Shown here in pieces: positions 24,861 to 36,404 of a DNA stretch of 64,000 nt. How positions within the stretch are numbered: the first letter of the stretch is position 1; each line of letters starts with the position of its first letter. This stretch comes from Cristatella mucedo (taxonomy: Eukaryota; Bryozoa; Phylactolaemata; Cristatellidae): positions 913,501 to 977,500 of the forward strand of contig WPIO01000074.1 in NCBI GenBank assembly GCA_009760855.2, given 5' to 3'. The notes beneath the pieces are model-generated. The model did not search any database, was not told where the DNA came from, and was given only the letters and a program-made list of their open reading frames with translations. Both the position numbers and the translations under genes were made by a program.

Positions 24861-24942
24861 CGACGAGGATGGGATTCGAACCCACGCTCCCAGAGGGAAA
24901 TGGCTTAGCAGGCCACCGCCTTAACCACTCGGCCACCTCGTC
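24861..24942 (-). tRNA. tRNA-Ser, anticodon GCU
   Basis: An 82-nt tRNA with acceptor stem GACGAGG/CCTCGTC, A-box ggccgagtggttaaggcgg, anticodon stem GTGGC/GCCAT with loop CTGCTAA (anticodon GCT), a long serine-type variable arm and B-box ggttcgaatcc. On the coding strand a TTTT run follows within about 7 nt, as expected for RNA polymerase III termination. No intron is present. It is identical to the copy at 31576. Confidence 0.95.
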
Positions 24943-25142
24943 TCTCGACGTCATTTATAGGATTTATTTGTATCATTACACGTAAGTCCCAGTGACCATT
25001 GAAGAATTGATGCGCAACTTATTTTAGCAGCACGCAGACCTTTATTATTACCGCCCAGCACGAGCGGGGATAGACGGTCGCTAGCGCTATTTGGCCGCTT
25101 TGTGTACTGAGCTTCGGCGGTAGCAGCTGACCGTTAGCTTGA

Positions 25143-25427
25143 TAATAATGATAATACATTCAATAAAGCGCCCTCAGAGAACTCAATCTATTTCTAGGCA
25201 CTTTACAATGGCTGCAAAGGAATCACGAATCGAATGGTTGCAAGCTCAAAAGAAAACGATAACATGATTATTCGGGCGACACGTGCACATTGGGTCAGCA
25301 TGAACAAGTGTGGCTAGTGGCAGCATGCGCAGTGTCAGCACGTATAAGCACATAAAGGACGAATCACGAGGACCCACTAAATACTGCGACGATTGGTGAA
25401 TTTGTTGTTTCTTGTTAAATGCGGTTA
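25143..25427 (-). mobile_element. L2 LINE, reverse strand, segment 1 (3' end)
   Basis: Starts with the reverse complement of the L2 tail (agcgccctcagagaactcaa) and runs to the block ending ttaaatgcggtt, where a SINE1 interrupts it. Segments 2 and 3 of the same insertion continue at 25613 and 28157. Confidence 0.85.
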
Positions 25428-25612
25428 TGAGCCGTGATGGCGCACTTGGTAAGGCGGTTGCTTTCACGACCTCGATCCCAAGGTCGCGGGTTCGATTCCT
25501 GCGGTGGGCGATCCTGTATCGCCACTGCAAGCGGTGGTGATAGCCGTAAAGGCTCTTCTGTCGCTATACAAGAAGAGACTGTTTAATCAGCTAGTATTTA
25601 TTTATTCAAGTC
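25428..25612 (+). mobile_element. SINE1, well-preserved copy inside an L2
   Basis: tRNA-derived head with A-box tggcgcacttggtaaggcgg and B-box gggttcgattcctgcg, then the family body (gcaagcggtggtgatagccg, ggctcttctgtcgctataca), the 3' block tgtttaatcagctag and an ATTT-repeat tail. L2 sequence is cut at ttaaatgcggtt and resumes at tcaagtcaggtgatg. Confidence 0.92.
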
Positions 25613-25943
25613 AGGTGATGTCGTGACGGAAGTCGGAGTGAGTTCCGTCACGTGCTTTGGGAAAATAGAAACTAAATTCGCGGGCTCGAATTTAAATACA
25701 TTAGAATTTACAATACAAATTAAAATTAAAATTAAAACGATATTATAAATTATTATTAATACATATTAATACATATACATATATATATTATTATTAATGT
25801 ATATTAAACATTCAAGGAATTTGAGATTTGTATGAGGTTAAAATTAAACAAAACAGTTAGATTCCGAAAAGCGGGTGGTACGATGCTTAACCTGGTGGAG
25901 GAGTAGACCTGATAGATAGGCTGGAGCCAAAGAATGAATGGAC
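25613..25943 (-). mobile_element. L2 LINE, reverse strand, segment 2
   Basis: L2 sequence from tcaagtcaggtgatg to the point gagccaaagaatgaatggac, with an AT-rich expansion at 25690-25800. It ends exactly at the hAT element. Confidence 0.85.
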
Positions 25944-28156
25944 CAAGGCTGAATACAATAATATTTTTATTGTATTCAATGTTCCGATATTCAACAATAA
26001 ATATATTGCAATATTCAATTCCAAAAATGCAATACATTGCAATATTCTATGCCACCAATGCAATATATTGCACATCTTACACATCACATATTGTAATTTA
26101 TTCTCTGTGATTTTACCAATCCTCTACATATTCTTCTTCGTTCTCTTCGTTAGCATCAGCAGTCTCTCTGAGTCATTTTAATTCACTATAAAGGCGACTA
26201 CAGCCGCATTCCACAGTAACTTGTTTTGATTCAGAAAAAGCAGCGCCTCCAAGGTTCTGGGTTGCAAACTACGACGTTGAGGACAGGACACTCGCTTGGC
26301 CATGGAGAAAAGTCTCTCCACCTCACATTATGTTGGAAGCAAGAGGCGCGTGTTGACGTACTTGCTGCACGCTTTCCTCTCCAACACGCCGTCGCTTGAG
26401 AGCTCGCTCTGTAAAAGACAATTGAGCATCATCATCTGCAGCTTCTTCCGAGTCCTGAGCTGCACGTAGCAACAATTGTTCAATAGCACGTTCTTCATGA
26501 ATTGTAAGAGTGTTCTCCTTGTTTGCTTGTATCTCGACGATGGCTGTTTCCAAATCTTTGCCGTGGATGATATCTGCATCTTTGCCAAGATCGTGGTCGA
26601 AGGCAAAATCTGGATTCGAATCAAGGATAAGAATCGGAATAAATCATCAAATTCTTTCAACGACGTGTCGCTGCAGCGCTATCGTAACAGATTCGAAATC
26701 GGCCAATGCTTGCTTGCAATCCCGAATACTTATTTTCTGCCCAGCCGTGGGAACGAGGGCCATTATTTCATCGTCTGCCTCACCAAGATTTGGAGGGAGT
26801 CTTTCGAAGCGCCGAAACATATCTGGAACGCCTGTCCAGCGGGTGACGTTGCGCTTGACTGGGTGCAAATATGTCATCAAGCGAAATGCACCTGACTGTT
26901 TGAGGTTGACAACTTTGACATGAGCTTCCCAATCAACTCCGATACAGTTGCGAGGAATGTGCATATGTATGCCTCAACAGCCAAATCAAAACGGCCACTG
27001 CGGCATCCCAGAAGCGGCACACCAAGAAGGTTCGCTGTTGCCTTGTTAGTTGAGCAGTTGTCTGAAATCAAACAGAAAAGGCGGTCGAGAGACAAGGAGA
27101 AACACTCAAGTGTCGCTTTGATGAAATTCACATGGTTTCCTCCAGAAAAATTTGTCTTATCAAGGAGAGATGCGAAGGCCAACAGATGAATTTCAGGATC
27201 AGCAGCATACTGCTTGCCAGGGTAGACGATAAAAAGACCAATAGAGTGTGTTGAATCCTCGGACCGGCCATCAAACACAAGAGCGAAAGTGGTAGCAGTA
27301 GCGACCTTGACAGATATCTTTTTTCCACCGCCTCCACCAGCTTGAACATGTATTTCTTGAGTGTTTTGTTGACAGAAGTCATTTGCAGTTTCGTATTGCT
27401 TCGAGTGAGCTCTTTTTCGCAAAAGATCAATTCGAGCTCATCCACGACGATCCATTCCAGCCATTTGAATAGATTGGTTGGTCAACTATCAAGCATGCAC
27501 TCCAGGGTGGTCTGTCCACATACCGATTGTCCAGCTCCGGAGATGACGCTCGCTGTTTCGGATTTGCCATCTCCATGCGCTTGTTTCGCCAAGTGAAACA
27601 TTTCCACATAATTTGGGTGCTTCTGCTCGATGCGGGATATCATATTTGTGTAGCCGAGCTTAATGTTTTGTTTGCGAACAGTGTGCCACAAGTGCATTTC
27701 CACGTATTGGCTTCAGAACCAACAGGATTCTTGCCAACGTTAAGCTGACAGACCTTGTTGTCAGGTGGGACTATAAGACGAGAGCTTGAACTCGGCATCA
27801 AAGTTGACGACCTCTGAGACAAAAAATAGTGCCACCACGATTGTACACAATTGTGCACTTGGACAATTGTGATTGGTTAAAAATGATTTATAGGGATATA
27901 TGTCCGGATATGATTTTAATTTGATCTTTTCAAATGTGAAAAGCCAATTTATGTATTTTTATGTATTATGTGTCACATGACTGAAATGAATAGGCTTACA
28001 ATAATACCTTAATATATTACAATATATAGTAAAATATATTGGTATTGTTAACCAATCCTGTATAGTATATTGATATTGTCAAACGAATCAGCCCAATATA
28101 GTGTAGCCAATATATTGCAGTATATTTTATCTACAACTTACTGTTTCGAAGCCTTG
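25944..28156 (-). mobile_element. hAT DNA transposon, 2.2 kb, inactive
   Basis: Bounded by short inverted termini (caaggct on the left, agccttg on the right) and flanked by 8-bp sequences gaatggac and gaagggac that differ at one base. An 8-bp target duplication is typical of hAT. AT-rich subterminal regions surround a decayed transposase on the reverse strand. The flanking DNA is one L2 copy that resumes without a gap, which fixes the ends. Confidence 0.88.
26320..27830 (-). pseudogene. hAT transposase remnant
   Basis: Read on the reverse strand: a BED-type zinc-finger start (NTWKCTCG, then GYTNMISRIEQKHPNY in another frame), the FDGRSEDSTHSIGLF block around the first catalytic Asp, SDNCSTNKATANLLGVPLLG, and NVTRWTGVPDMFRRF with the conserved Trp. 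An SNI remnant of the C-terminal dimerisation region follows. Frameshifts lie near 27670, 27450, 26950 and 26650, and a stop lies in the C-terminal block. The usual C-x-x-H motif reads CRSG, so the conserved His is lost. Known hAT enzymes cut and paste by a DDE mechanism; this one cannot. Confidence 0.85.
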
Positions 28157-28737
28157 GAAGGGACCAGAAAGTGAGTGGCAAAACCTTGAAGTCAAAGCGT
28201 TTCTTGACTTGGAGCCAGTGCAGGTCGGCTAGAAGTGGCGTGATGTGGCAACTTCGCCGTGCCGCTCATGACAGACAAGCCTAGCTGCAGAGCTTTGCAC
28301 CAGCTGTAAGCGCCAGGGTGCACAGGCCGGTAGGCCAGCAAGCAGTGAGTTACAGAAGTGAAGACCGGATGTCACAAATGCATGGGCCAATTTAGATGTG
28401 GTATTCCTCTCTAATAAAAGCCCAAATTTAAGCAATGTTATGTAGCTGAAAGTAGACAGACTTGACTGTGGAGCTGATGTGGTCATCTAACGAAAGGTCA
28501 CTTCAGAACACGATACCTTGATTTCGTACAGATTTAGCAGGAGATATGCTGGCAGAGCCGATTATGAGCGTCAGCCTTTACAATTTCTGAATCACACTTG
28601 TTTTCCCATAACTAGTGAGTTAGTTTTATCTTCATTCAATTTAAGAAAACTTGCTACCCTTCAGGTGTGGATTTCATCAATACGTGTAGCAAGGGAGTTG
28701 AGAGAATTCGACGTGCCGGAGGGCTGGGAAGAAAAAT

Positions 28738-28875
28738 TCATTTGTATTTGTATAGCGCCAAGGAGAACTTAATTTCCATTTAGGCGCGTCACACAGGCCT
28801 CAGGGCTTGAGCCCATGACCTCAGCCAGACCTTGGCTGGGGTGAGCACCTTAACCGCTGGACCAAACCAGCTCGG
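28738..28875 (-). mobile_element. SINE2 inserted in an L2
   Basis: Contains the tail (tatagcgccaaggagaactt, then atttaggcgcgtcacacagg) and the tRNA-like head (gggcttgagcccatgacc, then gagcaccttaaccgctggac) on the + strand as reverse complement. L2 sequence flanks it on both sides. Confidence 0.85.
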
Positions 28876-28952
28876 CGATCAAAGCACAGGTACAGCTGCG
28901 TGCCATCCACGTGAAAGTGAAAGCCTGGATTCTGGTTGGTAATCGCATCGGC

Positions 28953-29150
<198 letters not shown>

Positions 29151-29324
29151 AGTGTATAAACCGTGAAAAGAATGGGACCAGTACGGAGCACTGAGGTACC
29201 CCATATTTCAGAGGTTCCTTTGATGATCTTTGTCAATTCACGTCAATACTCTGGAGTCTCCAACTGACATGTAATATACGTTGTACCTGCGGCTTAAACT
29301 TTATTTGTAATTCTATAATTCATC

Positions 29325-29945
29325 TATAATTCCTTTTATAGTGTCGTCAGAGAACTTAGTTTCTTTCTTGGCACTTTATATTTGCTATCAAAGGAAGCAC
29401 GATCGAGCGGTTACTTGTAGCGTGCTCAATAAACAATGGAAATAACGTAGTTAGGGGTGACATGCACAGGGTCAGCATGCAAATGTGGTTAGTGACAGCA
29501 GGCACAGTGTCAGCACGCGTAAGTACATAAAAGACAATTCTCTTTGACCCACTAAATGACGTGATAAAAGATACGTTTTCAGTTACTTCTTAAATGTGGA
29601 CAAGTCAGGAGAAGTCATGACGTCAGTCGCGAGTGGTTTCCAGGCTTTGGGAACGTACGAACTAAACGCACGATCTCTAAAGGATTTGAAATTCTTACGA
29701 GGTTTAGCTTAACGATTTAATACTATAACGATCTAATTTAGGAAAGCTGGTGGTGCAATGCCTGGTTGAGGAGTAGATCTGATAGGTAAGCTGGAGCCAA
29801 AGAATGAAGTTACCTAAGAGTGAATATCAGAATCTTGAATTTGATGTGCTGCTTGACTGGAAGCCAGTGCAGTCCGGCGAGAAGTCAAGTAAAGTAGCAA
29901 CTGCGATGGTAATGACAGACAAGCCTAACAAGAGAGGTTTGCATC
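29325..29945 (-). mobile_element. L2 LINE, reverse strand, second copy
   Basis: Begins with a decayed tail (tagtgtcgtcagagaactta) and extends to the block matching catgacagacaagcctagct of other copies. It lies directly downstream of the composite L2 at 25.1-29.3 kb and has no internal insertions. Confidence 0.85.
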
Positions 29946-29977
29946 AGCCATTAGCGGATGATTGCAACAACCATTGG

Positions 29978-30086
29978 GTCTTAACCCAGGGGTAAGGTGC
30001 TCGCTCTTCATGACCCAGGTCGCGGGTTAGAGTTCTGCAGCGGCCGATCATGTATCTCCAAAAGAAAGCAGATGTGATAGCAGTTG
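29978..30086 (+). mobile_element. SINE1, 5' part, split by an L2
   Basis: Head with A-box ggggtaaggtgctcgctctt and B-box gcgggttagagttct, then the body up to gatgtgatagcagttg. At that point L2 sequence begins; the missing 3' part of the SINE lies after the L2 at 31142. Confidence 0.75.
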
Positions 30087-31141
30087 CCCTCCCAGCCTTC
30101 GAGCACCTCGAATTCTCTCAACTCACTTGCTGCATGTATTGATGACATCCGCACATGGATGGCAGCAAATTTTCTAAAACTAAACGATGATACAACTAAC
30201 TTACTAGTTATGGGCAAACCCAGTGTGATTCACAAACTGGAAAGGCTGACGCTCAAAATTGGCTCTGCCAGCAAATCTCCTGTTGAATCAGCTCCAAATC
30301 TAGGTGTCATAATCCAAAGTGACCTCTTGTTAGACGACCGTATCAGCTCCACAGTCTAATCTGCCTATTTTCAGCTTCATAAGATTGCTAAAATTCGGGC
30401 TTGTTTAGATAAAGATACCACGTCCAAGTTGGTCCATGCATTCGTGACATCCCGTCTCGACCTCTGCAACTCACTGCTCGCTGGCCTACCGGCACGTGCG
30501 ATCAGACGATTGCAGCTGGTGCAAAACTCTGCAGCTAGGCTTGTCTGTCGTGAGCGTCGCAGTTGCCACATTACTCCACTTCTCGCCGACCTGCACTGGC
30601 TACCAGTCAAGCAACGGATTGACGTCAAGGTTTTGTCGCTCACTTTTAGGCCACTTCATTCTTTGGTTCTAGCCTATCTCTCAGATCTACTCCCCCAGGC
30701 CAAGCATTGTATCACCCGCTTTTCGGAATCCAACAGTCTACAAATACCTCGTACAAACCTCAAATCCTTTAGAGATCATGCCCCTTCAGTTCATATGCTC
30801 CCAAAGCTTGAAACTCACTCCCGAATTGAGTCACGACATCTCCTTACTTGACCACATTTAAAAAGAACTTAAAAGCACACCTATTTAGGACAGCATTTAG
30901 TGGGTCCCTGTGATTCGTCCTTCATGTGCTTATGCATGCTGACCCTGTGCATGCAACTAACCACATATGCATGCTGACCCTGTGCATGTCACCCGTAACC
31001 ATGTTATTCATGTTGTTTGTTTATCAAGCATGATATTACTCACCATTCAATTGCACTTCCCTTTGAAGAAAATGTAAAGCGCCTAGAGAGAGATTGAGTT
31101 CTCTGAGGGCGCTTTATCAAGTGCATTATTATTATTATTAT
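30087..31141 (+). mobile_element. L2 LINE, 5'-truncated, inside a SINE1
   Basis: Starts at ccctcccagccttcgagcac (just after the YADD box in full copies) and runs to the hairpin tail and an ATT terminus. One long frame is open from 30084 to about 30357, then the frame changes. Many residues match the best copy (ACIDDIRTWMAANFLKLNDD). It is relatively young, judged by low divergence. Confidence 0.9.
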
Positions 31142-31187
31142 TGAAGCTCTTCTGCAGCCATGTAAATGGAGCTGTTGAATCAGGTAA
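31142..31187 (+). mobile_element. SINE1, 3' part, split by an L2
   Basis: The block aagctcttctgcagccatgt followed by gagctgttgaatcag is the SINE1 3' block. It continues the head at 29978-30086 precisely where that head stops. Confidence 0.75.
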
Positions 31188-31575
31188 CTTTCAACTTTAA
31201 ATTTAACGCCCATAACGACGCATATTAGTTAGCTTATGAATTTTCAGGAAAAATCTTATATATAAGGATCTTCTTCTTTTTTATACAATTCTCATACTTG
31301 TCTGCAATGATGACTGCAGCGGCGGCCTCAATATCGGCGGCTGTGGGCTACCCGGGGGAACCCTCTTTTAAAACAGCCTCCCGCATTAGAGCATGGGCTG
31401 TGGGCGGGACTAAAGCCGCCATTATTGTTTTCCATATTTGAAGTGTAAGCACATTTGAAAAAAATTTTTAATCAATAAAGGAAAATGTATACAGTGTAAA
31501 CGAAACTTAGAAGGTATGACAACTTTAATAAAAATGTATACAATATATATATTATTATAGGTAGGGCATTAGTGT
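31188..31575. other. Unassigned intergenic sequence
   Basis: AT-rich except for a GC-richer stretch at 31310-31400. It leads up to the tRNA gene. No gene is recognised. Confidence 0.5.
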
Positions 31576-31657
31576 GACGAGGTGGCCGAGTGGTTAAGGC
31601 GGTGGCCTGCTAAGCCATTTCCCTCTGGGAGCGTGGGTTCGAATCCCATCCTCGTCG
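31576..31657 (+). tRNA. tRNA-Ser, anticodon GCU
   Basis: The same 82-nt sequence as the gene at 24861-24942, with all stems intact, anticodon GCT in loop CTGCTAA, a long variable arm and no intron. A TTTT terminator follows within about 10 nt. The flanks differ from the other copy, so the two are separate loci and not parts of one duplicated block. Confidence 0.95.
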
Positions 31658-31987
31658 AACTCTTTTACTCGTCGGTGCTTTAATTTTCTTGCTTTGGCTT
31701 AAAGAAAGCGCACGCGCGTCGTGCTGCACATGTGTTAGCAAGCAAATTCCACACACTAGGCTCGACGGTAGCATGACGTAAAATGATATCGAATCGTGGC
31801 GACAGCCAACTCGTGCAACGATGCATGTCCGAATTGCTAACAAAATTCAACGGCGAGCGTCGGAGCATCTTACTACAGGATCGGCTATCGAGCGTCGAGA
31901 CGTCGGTGCAAAAAGTGCGAGCAGCCGCAACGCAGTGAAGAACTGCAGATCTGAATCGTACCGCTACATTAACGCCATTATAGTACT

Positions 31988-32178
31988 ACGCTAATGGCTC
32001 ACTAGGTAAGGCGGTATCTTTTCACGACCTCAGCCCCGAGGTCGTGGGTTCAAATCTTGTGGCGGGCGATCCTGTTTCGCCACTGCAAGCGGTGGTTATA
32101 GCCGTAAAGATTCATCCGTCGCTATACAAAATGAGGCTGTTAACTCAGCTAGTAGATATTTATTTATTATTTTACGCT
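31988..32178 (+). mobile_element. SINE1 copy
   Basis: Complete family order: A-box ggctcactaggtaaggcgg, B-box gggttcaaatcttgtgg, body gcaagcggtggttatagccg, 3' block ctgttaactcagctag and an ATTT tail. It lies 330 bp downstream of the tRNA gene. The head differs from tRNA-Ser, so the tRNA is not its source. Confidence 0.9.
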
Positions 32179-32510
32179 CGGTCATTTTCAAACGCGCTCA
32201 AGTAAGCCAGGCTCGCGTCGTGGTGCAATCGTGAATGAGCTTAACTATCGCGCGGACATCGCAGCGGAAGAGGCGAAAAAAGGCCAGACCACTCTGCTGG
32301 GCCAGCGCGGCGGTCCGTTTATCACGCGCATGCGTAGACAAGTAGGTCGCCAGTGGGCTCTCGTCCGGAATGCTAGTCGCAGCGGCGACGGTTTACTGCT
32401 ATCGCCCGCGTCTGGCGGTGCGCTGCAGCCGCTGGGTCTCGCTCGCGCATTGACGACGGCGGCGTAGCGGCTCGACTGACGACCGGGCTGATAAGTCTCA
32501 ATTCATCTGC

Positions 32511-32548
<38 letters not shown>

Positions 32549-32862
32549 GCCATTGAACTTTCCGGTGACGCTGCCGTCCTTAGCACACCCTAAGGGCTGT
32601 CTGGCCTTACGCAGGCGGCACGCAACCTGCTTGGGTACAGGCCCGGGCCGCGCTCGCATTTATACACTGAGTGTCGAGCCTCTGAAGACGCAGCAAATTG
32701 TTTGCAGGATGCCGAAAGCGAGCTCTCCTAGCGATGATGCAGTGACCGGGTTTCCTGTAGTCCAAGCCCGGCGTCGAGACGCGCGTGGGCGCGAAATTTG
32801 AAAACCAGGTCACGTGCGTGTAGTCGTCCAGCGAGCCACTCGAGTGAAAGCACGCGGTGGCA

Positions 32863-32867
<5 letters not shown>

Positions 32868-32908
<41 letters not shown>

Positions 32909-32925
32909 AGGCGGCGGAGGCGGCG
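32868..32925. repeat. GGC trinucleotide repeat
   Basis: About 16 uninterrupted GGC units followed by GGA-interrupted units. Confidence 0.92.
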
Positions 32926-33272
32926 GGTGGGGACTCTTGGGCAACTAGACAGGCGACGAACGAACTGAGAAATCGGCGCTTTTTTGCTTGACGCTGTTCA
33001 GCCTGTTTGCGTCTGCTTCTGAACGGCGGACGCAGACGGAAACCGTCGCTGCCGACGGACGATAGGAACGCGCCGCCCGTTGAATATCGCGCACCATCGA
33101 TCGTGTCGCTTCGTCTCAAAACGAGGCCGGATGCGGGACAGCTGACTGCTGTAGCGAAAGTGACACGCTTTCCAGACACGTCAGACCGGACTCCGACGTT
33201 CGGGCACCTGTCGGCACGAAAATGCGTGAAAGGCCGCCGCAGCGATGGCGAGCGAAGCCTGAGCCGCACTGA

Positions 33273-33274
<2 letters not shown>

Positions 33275-33311
<37 letters not shown>
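33275..33311. repeat. GGC trinucleotide repeat
   Basis: About 12 uninterrupted units, 350 bp from the previous array. Confidence 0.92.
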
Positions 33312-33312
<1 letters not shown>

Positions 33313-33504
33313 TCGGTAAGCGGCGGTGGCGCTCGGCTCAGCTGCTTGCATCTGCACTCCGCGGTCGTTTGTGGCACGGTAATGGCTGTTGCGAAACGAA
33401 CGAGTGCCGTTTGCAGAATCCGTTAAAGCGGCGCTTCTCTCGTTTCGCCTCCAAACGGCGGGCTTTCGTTTGGCCACCTGCCGGTAATACTTTCTATGTA
33501 TGTG

Positions 33505-33585
33505 TCACAGCGTCTGTGCAGTGCCTAGAAAAAGATTCAGTTCTCTGAGGACGCTATGAAATTGTATGATTGTTATTGTAAACCG
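33505..33585 (+). mobile_element. L2 tail remnant
   Basis: The segment gtgcctagaaaaagattcag then ttctctgaggacgct is the L2 3' hairpin tail. Nothing of the coding part remains. Confidence 0.65.
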
Positions 33586-33631
33586 GGAGTTCGAGCCATG
33601 GATTTTTGACCCCGACATTAGCTCTCTCTAA

Positions 33632-33648
33632 GAGAGAGAGAGAGAGAG

Positions 33649-33681
<33 letters not shown>

Positions 33682-33723
33682 CTATATTATATTATATACT
33701 ATATATATATTATAATTTATAAT

Positions 33724-33757
<34 letters not shown>

Positions 33758-33946
33758 TATAGGTATATTTATACGAATATATAATTAAGTATATACATAT
33801 ATATATATTTGTATATACTTAAATATATATTTATAAGTATATGCATATATATATGTATATACTTAAATATATATTCATATAAATATACCTATATATATAT
33901 ACATATATATATATATATACATATAATTATAAATTATAATTGTATG
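33632..33946. repeat. AT-rich imperfect palindrome
   Basis: After a GA and TA run, sequence from about 33705 reads ...taggtatatttata...ataattaagtatatac and returns as its reverse complement at about 33855-33946 (gtatatacttaaatatatat, then taaatatacctatatatata). A hairpin or cruciform with arms near 90-100 bp and a few mismatches is possible. Confidence 0.8.
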
Positions 33947-35224
33947 TCAATGAATATAACCTTAACGTTTTTTATTTAATATAGCGTTCATATTTTTCGT
34001 AATGTTAATCATAATTAAATTGACGTGGACTCATGTACTGCAATCCATCGAATTTCTCGCTGTCTTATTTCGGTATCCCCTACGGTTGCCTGGAAGCGTG
34101 CAAATCGTGCACCGCATGCACGCTCTCTGGTCGCTCGCCGGAGAAAGCCTAGCGGCGTTTGCGCTGGTGGAAGAAATTAGCCATTATAAATATGCAAATT
34201 CGTTCATGCACCGCGAGATTACGCTCGAGCAACTGAGTGGCCATTTCAGGCCGAGGCGCATTTATAGCGCTGCTTAGAAAGACGTGGGAAAAGCATTTCA
34301 GATAGATAGGTTCAGGCACCTTAGATCGAATGCTTTGAGGTTCCGTGATCGTGGCCCACCGTTGCCCGCCATTGCCGAAAGTATTTTTTCGGTATTCAGT
34401 CCCGCGGAACGGAGACCTTCGGTCGCTCTGTATTTTGAAAAAGAAAACTTCAAGCACTTTTCCCTGACTTTTCTTGCAAATTGGTTTTTCTCTCTGGCCA
34501 TTTTCAGCCGTAACGGTAACCAAATAATGGAGTGCCGAGAAAAGGCAGAGCTTGTTTGATTTACCGGCTACCGTGACGTAACTTGCACGTGTCAGTCTGA
34601 AAAGAGGTCTACTGCTAGGTTTCCGAAAAAATATTTCAAGCCTAAAAATAGATGGCGCCGAAGCCGGCAAACACCTGCGCGTTGGCGAAATTTCACTAAC
34701 TCAAGTTGGGGTGAACTCCTTGAAGTAGTGACTTTCAAATATTCAAAGAATTCTCGAATTTATAAAGCGAGGTGGTCTGCACGCCTGTTTCTAGCTCGTG
34801 ATTGGCCGAGTGACGCCGCTGCTCGGTGACGTTGCAGCTATTGTGGCAGGATTCACACGGTTGCCTTTTAGCGAACTGGAAGCAACCAAGTTCTTTCACA
34901 AAAAACTACCGGCGCCAAATTTCTGCAACTATGAGTCTCAACGTAAACGATAGTGTGCTATATAGTGGTGAGTACAGCGCTCGAGTGAGAAATCTTTTAA
35001 TGCTGCTGGCAAAATGTTGTTATCTAACCTGCAATCGCCTCTCACCCACTTTCCTATTCTTCCCTTCTAGTCTTTCAGCTGGTCTCTACTTAGTTTTAGC
35101 AAATGCAAATTTGCATTGCGAACTTGGTCTTCATGATTGCGTATTGTTGTTGGATGGTCATCAATAAATAGTTCGGCTGCACTGACTGAGCATTGATCCA
35201 GAAATTGACACCCCCTTATATATA

Positions 35225-35320
35225 ATTTGTTTGTATTTGTATAGCGCCCCAGGATAACTTAATCTCTATTCAGGCGCTTCACATATGCCTCGGGGGCTCG
35301 AGCTCACGAGCTCACGAAGC
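35225..35320 (-). mobile_element. SINE2, truncated
   Basis: Contains the tail and part of the head (tatagcgccccaggataact, then ttcaggcgcttcacatatgc) on the + strand as reverse complement, cut off near the B-box region. Absent from the opposite arm of the inverted duplication. Confidence 0.8.
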
Positions 35321-35711
35321 AAGCAGAACGAGTAGTAAGACGGCTAAAAAAATGCAAAGCGCTCACGGAATTACATTAAAAGGCAGAGAGTGTCGTGTGC
35401 TCAATTGAAAGACAATTCATGTGACTGAGAGGTACCACATTAGAGTGTGCACGAAACTGTCTAAAGCGTGACCTCAGTGTTTAAAATATGAGTAGGCGAT
35501 TACGTAATGCTTTGAAAAGACGAACTGAACGGCAGAATTCAACGTGTTCGTAGCGCTTTGGAATGGGCTGATAAAGTAACCTAATCCTTTCGAACCAAGC
35601 GTTGTTATATGCACGTTTACGAAATAATCATTCTGGGTTACAAGACTTTTGCATCTTTCTAATGTCGCGAGACAGAGTCACTATTTTAATAAGTAAATGT
35701 ACATTGATAGG

Positions 35712-35860
35712 TAAATAAATGATACATTTGTAAAGCGCCCCAAGAGAACTTAATCTCTATTCAGGCGCTTCACACATGCCTTGGGGCTCGAGCCCACGAC
35801 CTCAGCCAGACCTTAGTCGGGGCGAGCACCTTAACCGCTGGACCAACCCAGCTCGGCGGT
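35712..35860 (-). mobile_element. SINE2 with a visible empty site
   Basis: A complete SINE2 flanked by ggtaaataa and ggtaagtaa, a 9-bp target duplication with one mismatch. The opposite arm (about 45150-45175) has the same flanking sequence without the SINE, so insertion followed the duplication. Confidence 0.88.
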
Positions 35861-36404
35861 AAGTAAGCTAAGAAGTCATCCTCAGGACCAAGGCAGAGGC
35901 CACGGGACTAAGGTATGCTCGTAGGTCTGGCTGAACCAGCTAGGTTGGGTAACAGCAAGTAAAAAGTATAGCTATTGAAGTAGAACTATATAATATTGTT
36001 CCTTTAGCCCAGTAGTGGTTTCAGAGGATTGCCGCATCATCGTCGCCAGAGTTTTCATCACCGAGCCAAGAGAATTTTGCTGATCACATAGCAGTAGATT
36101 TGAGTGCCAATGCTTTGGTCACCTCTTTGAAGAAAAGCTCGCACAGTGCAGCCTCAATGAAACTAATCGGGTGGCGTGCATTGCGGCTCAGGGCTGTACT
36201 CAGCGAATTTAGCTCTGTAATTTCACGTGTCATTAAAGATATAGCGAGTCAGTAGCCTCGTTCGTACCGGCTGAACTTTCGTACGGTCTCAGCGCAATAA
36301 TTTACTTCGCATGATTCCTCACTTTTTATAAGGCCGCCCTTTCTCTGTACGCGCCGGGTGTCCGACGATGAGCCGTAGCGTGCCAAACCTTTCCTTCAGA
36401 ACTG

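Larger units (their letters stand above)
32179..33504. other. GC-rich, CpG-rich island with CGG runs
   Basis: GC-rich and full of CpG, with a GA run (32513-32547) and pure CGG/GGC arrays. Long open frames on both strands here have Ala, Arg or Pro runs and no recognisable domain. It could be a promoter-associated CpG island, but no adjacent first exon was found. Confidence 0.5.

Noticed and set aside
25428-25500. SINE1 heads as tRNA genes
   Set aside because: The A- and B-boxes are there, but acceptor and anticodon stems do not pair properly and the sequence continues into a repeated body with an ATTT tail.
32607-33377. 256-codon reverse-strand frame with Arg, Ala and Ser runs
   Set aside because: Driven by CGG arrays and high GC; no domain is recognised and equally long frames overlap on the other strand.
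34826-35167. Shared peptide GLYLVL...LLLDG in both outer arms as a conserved gene
   Set aside because: The similarity follows the DNA similarity of the whole arm, and the frames around it differ; no evidence of coding selection.
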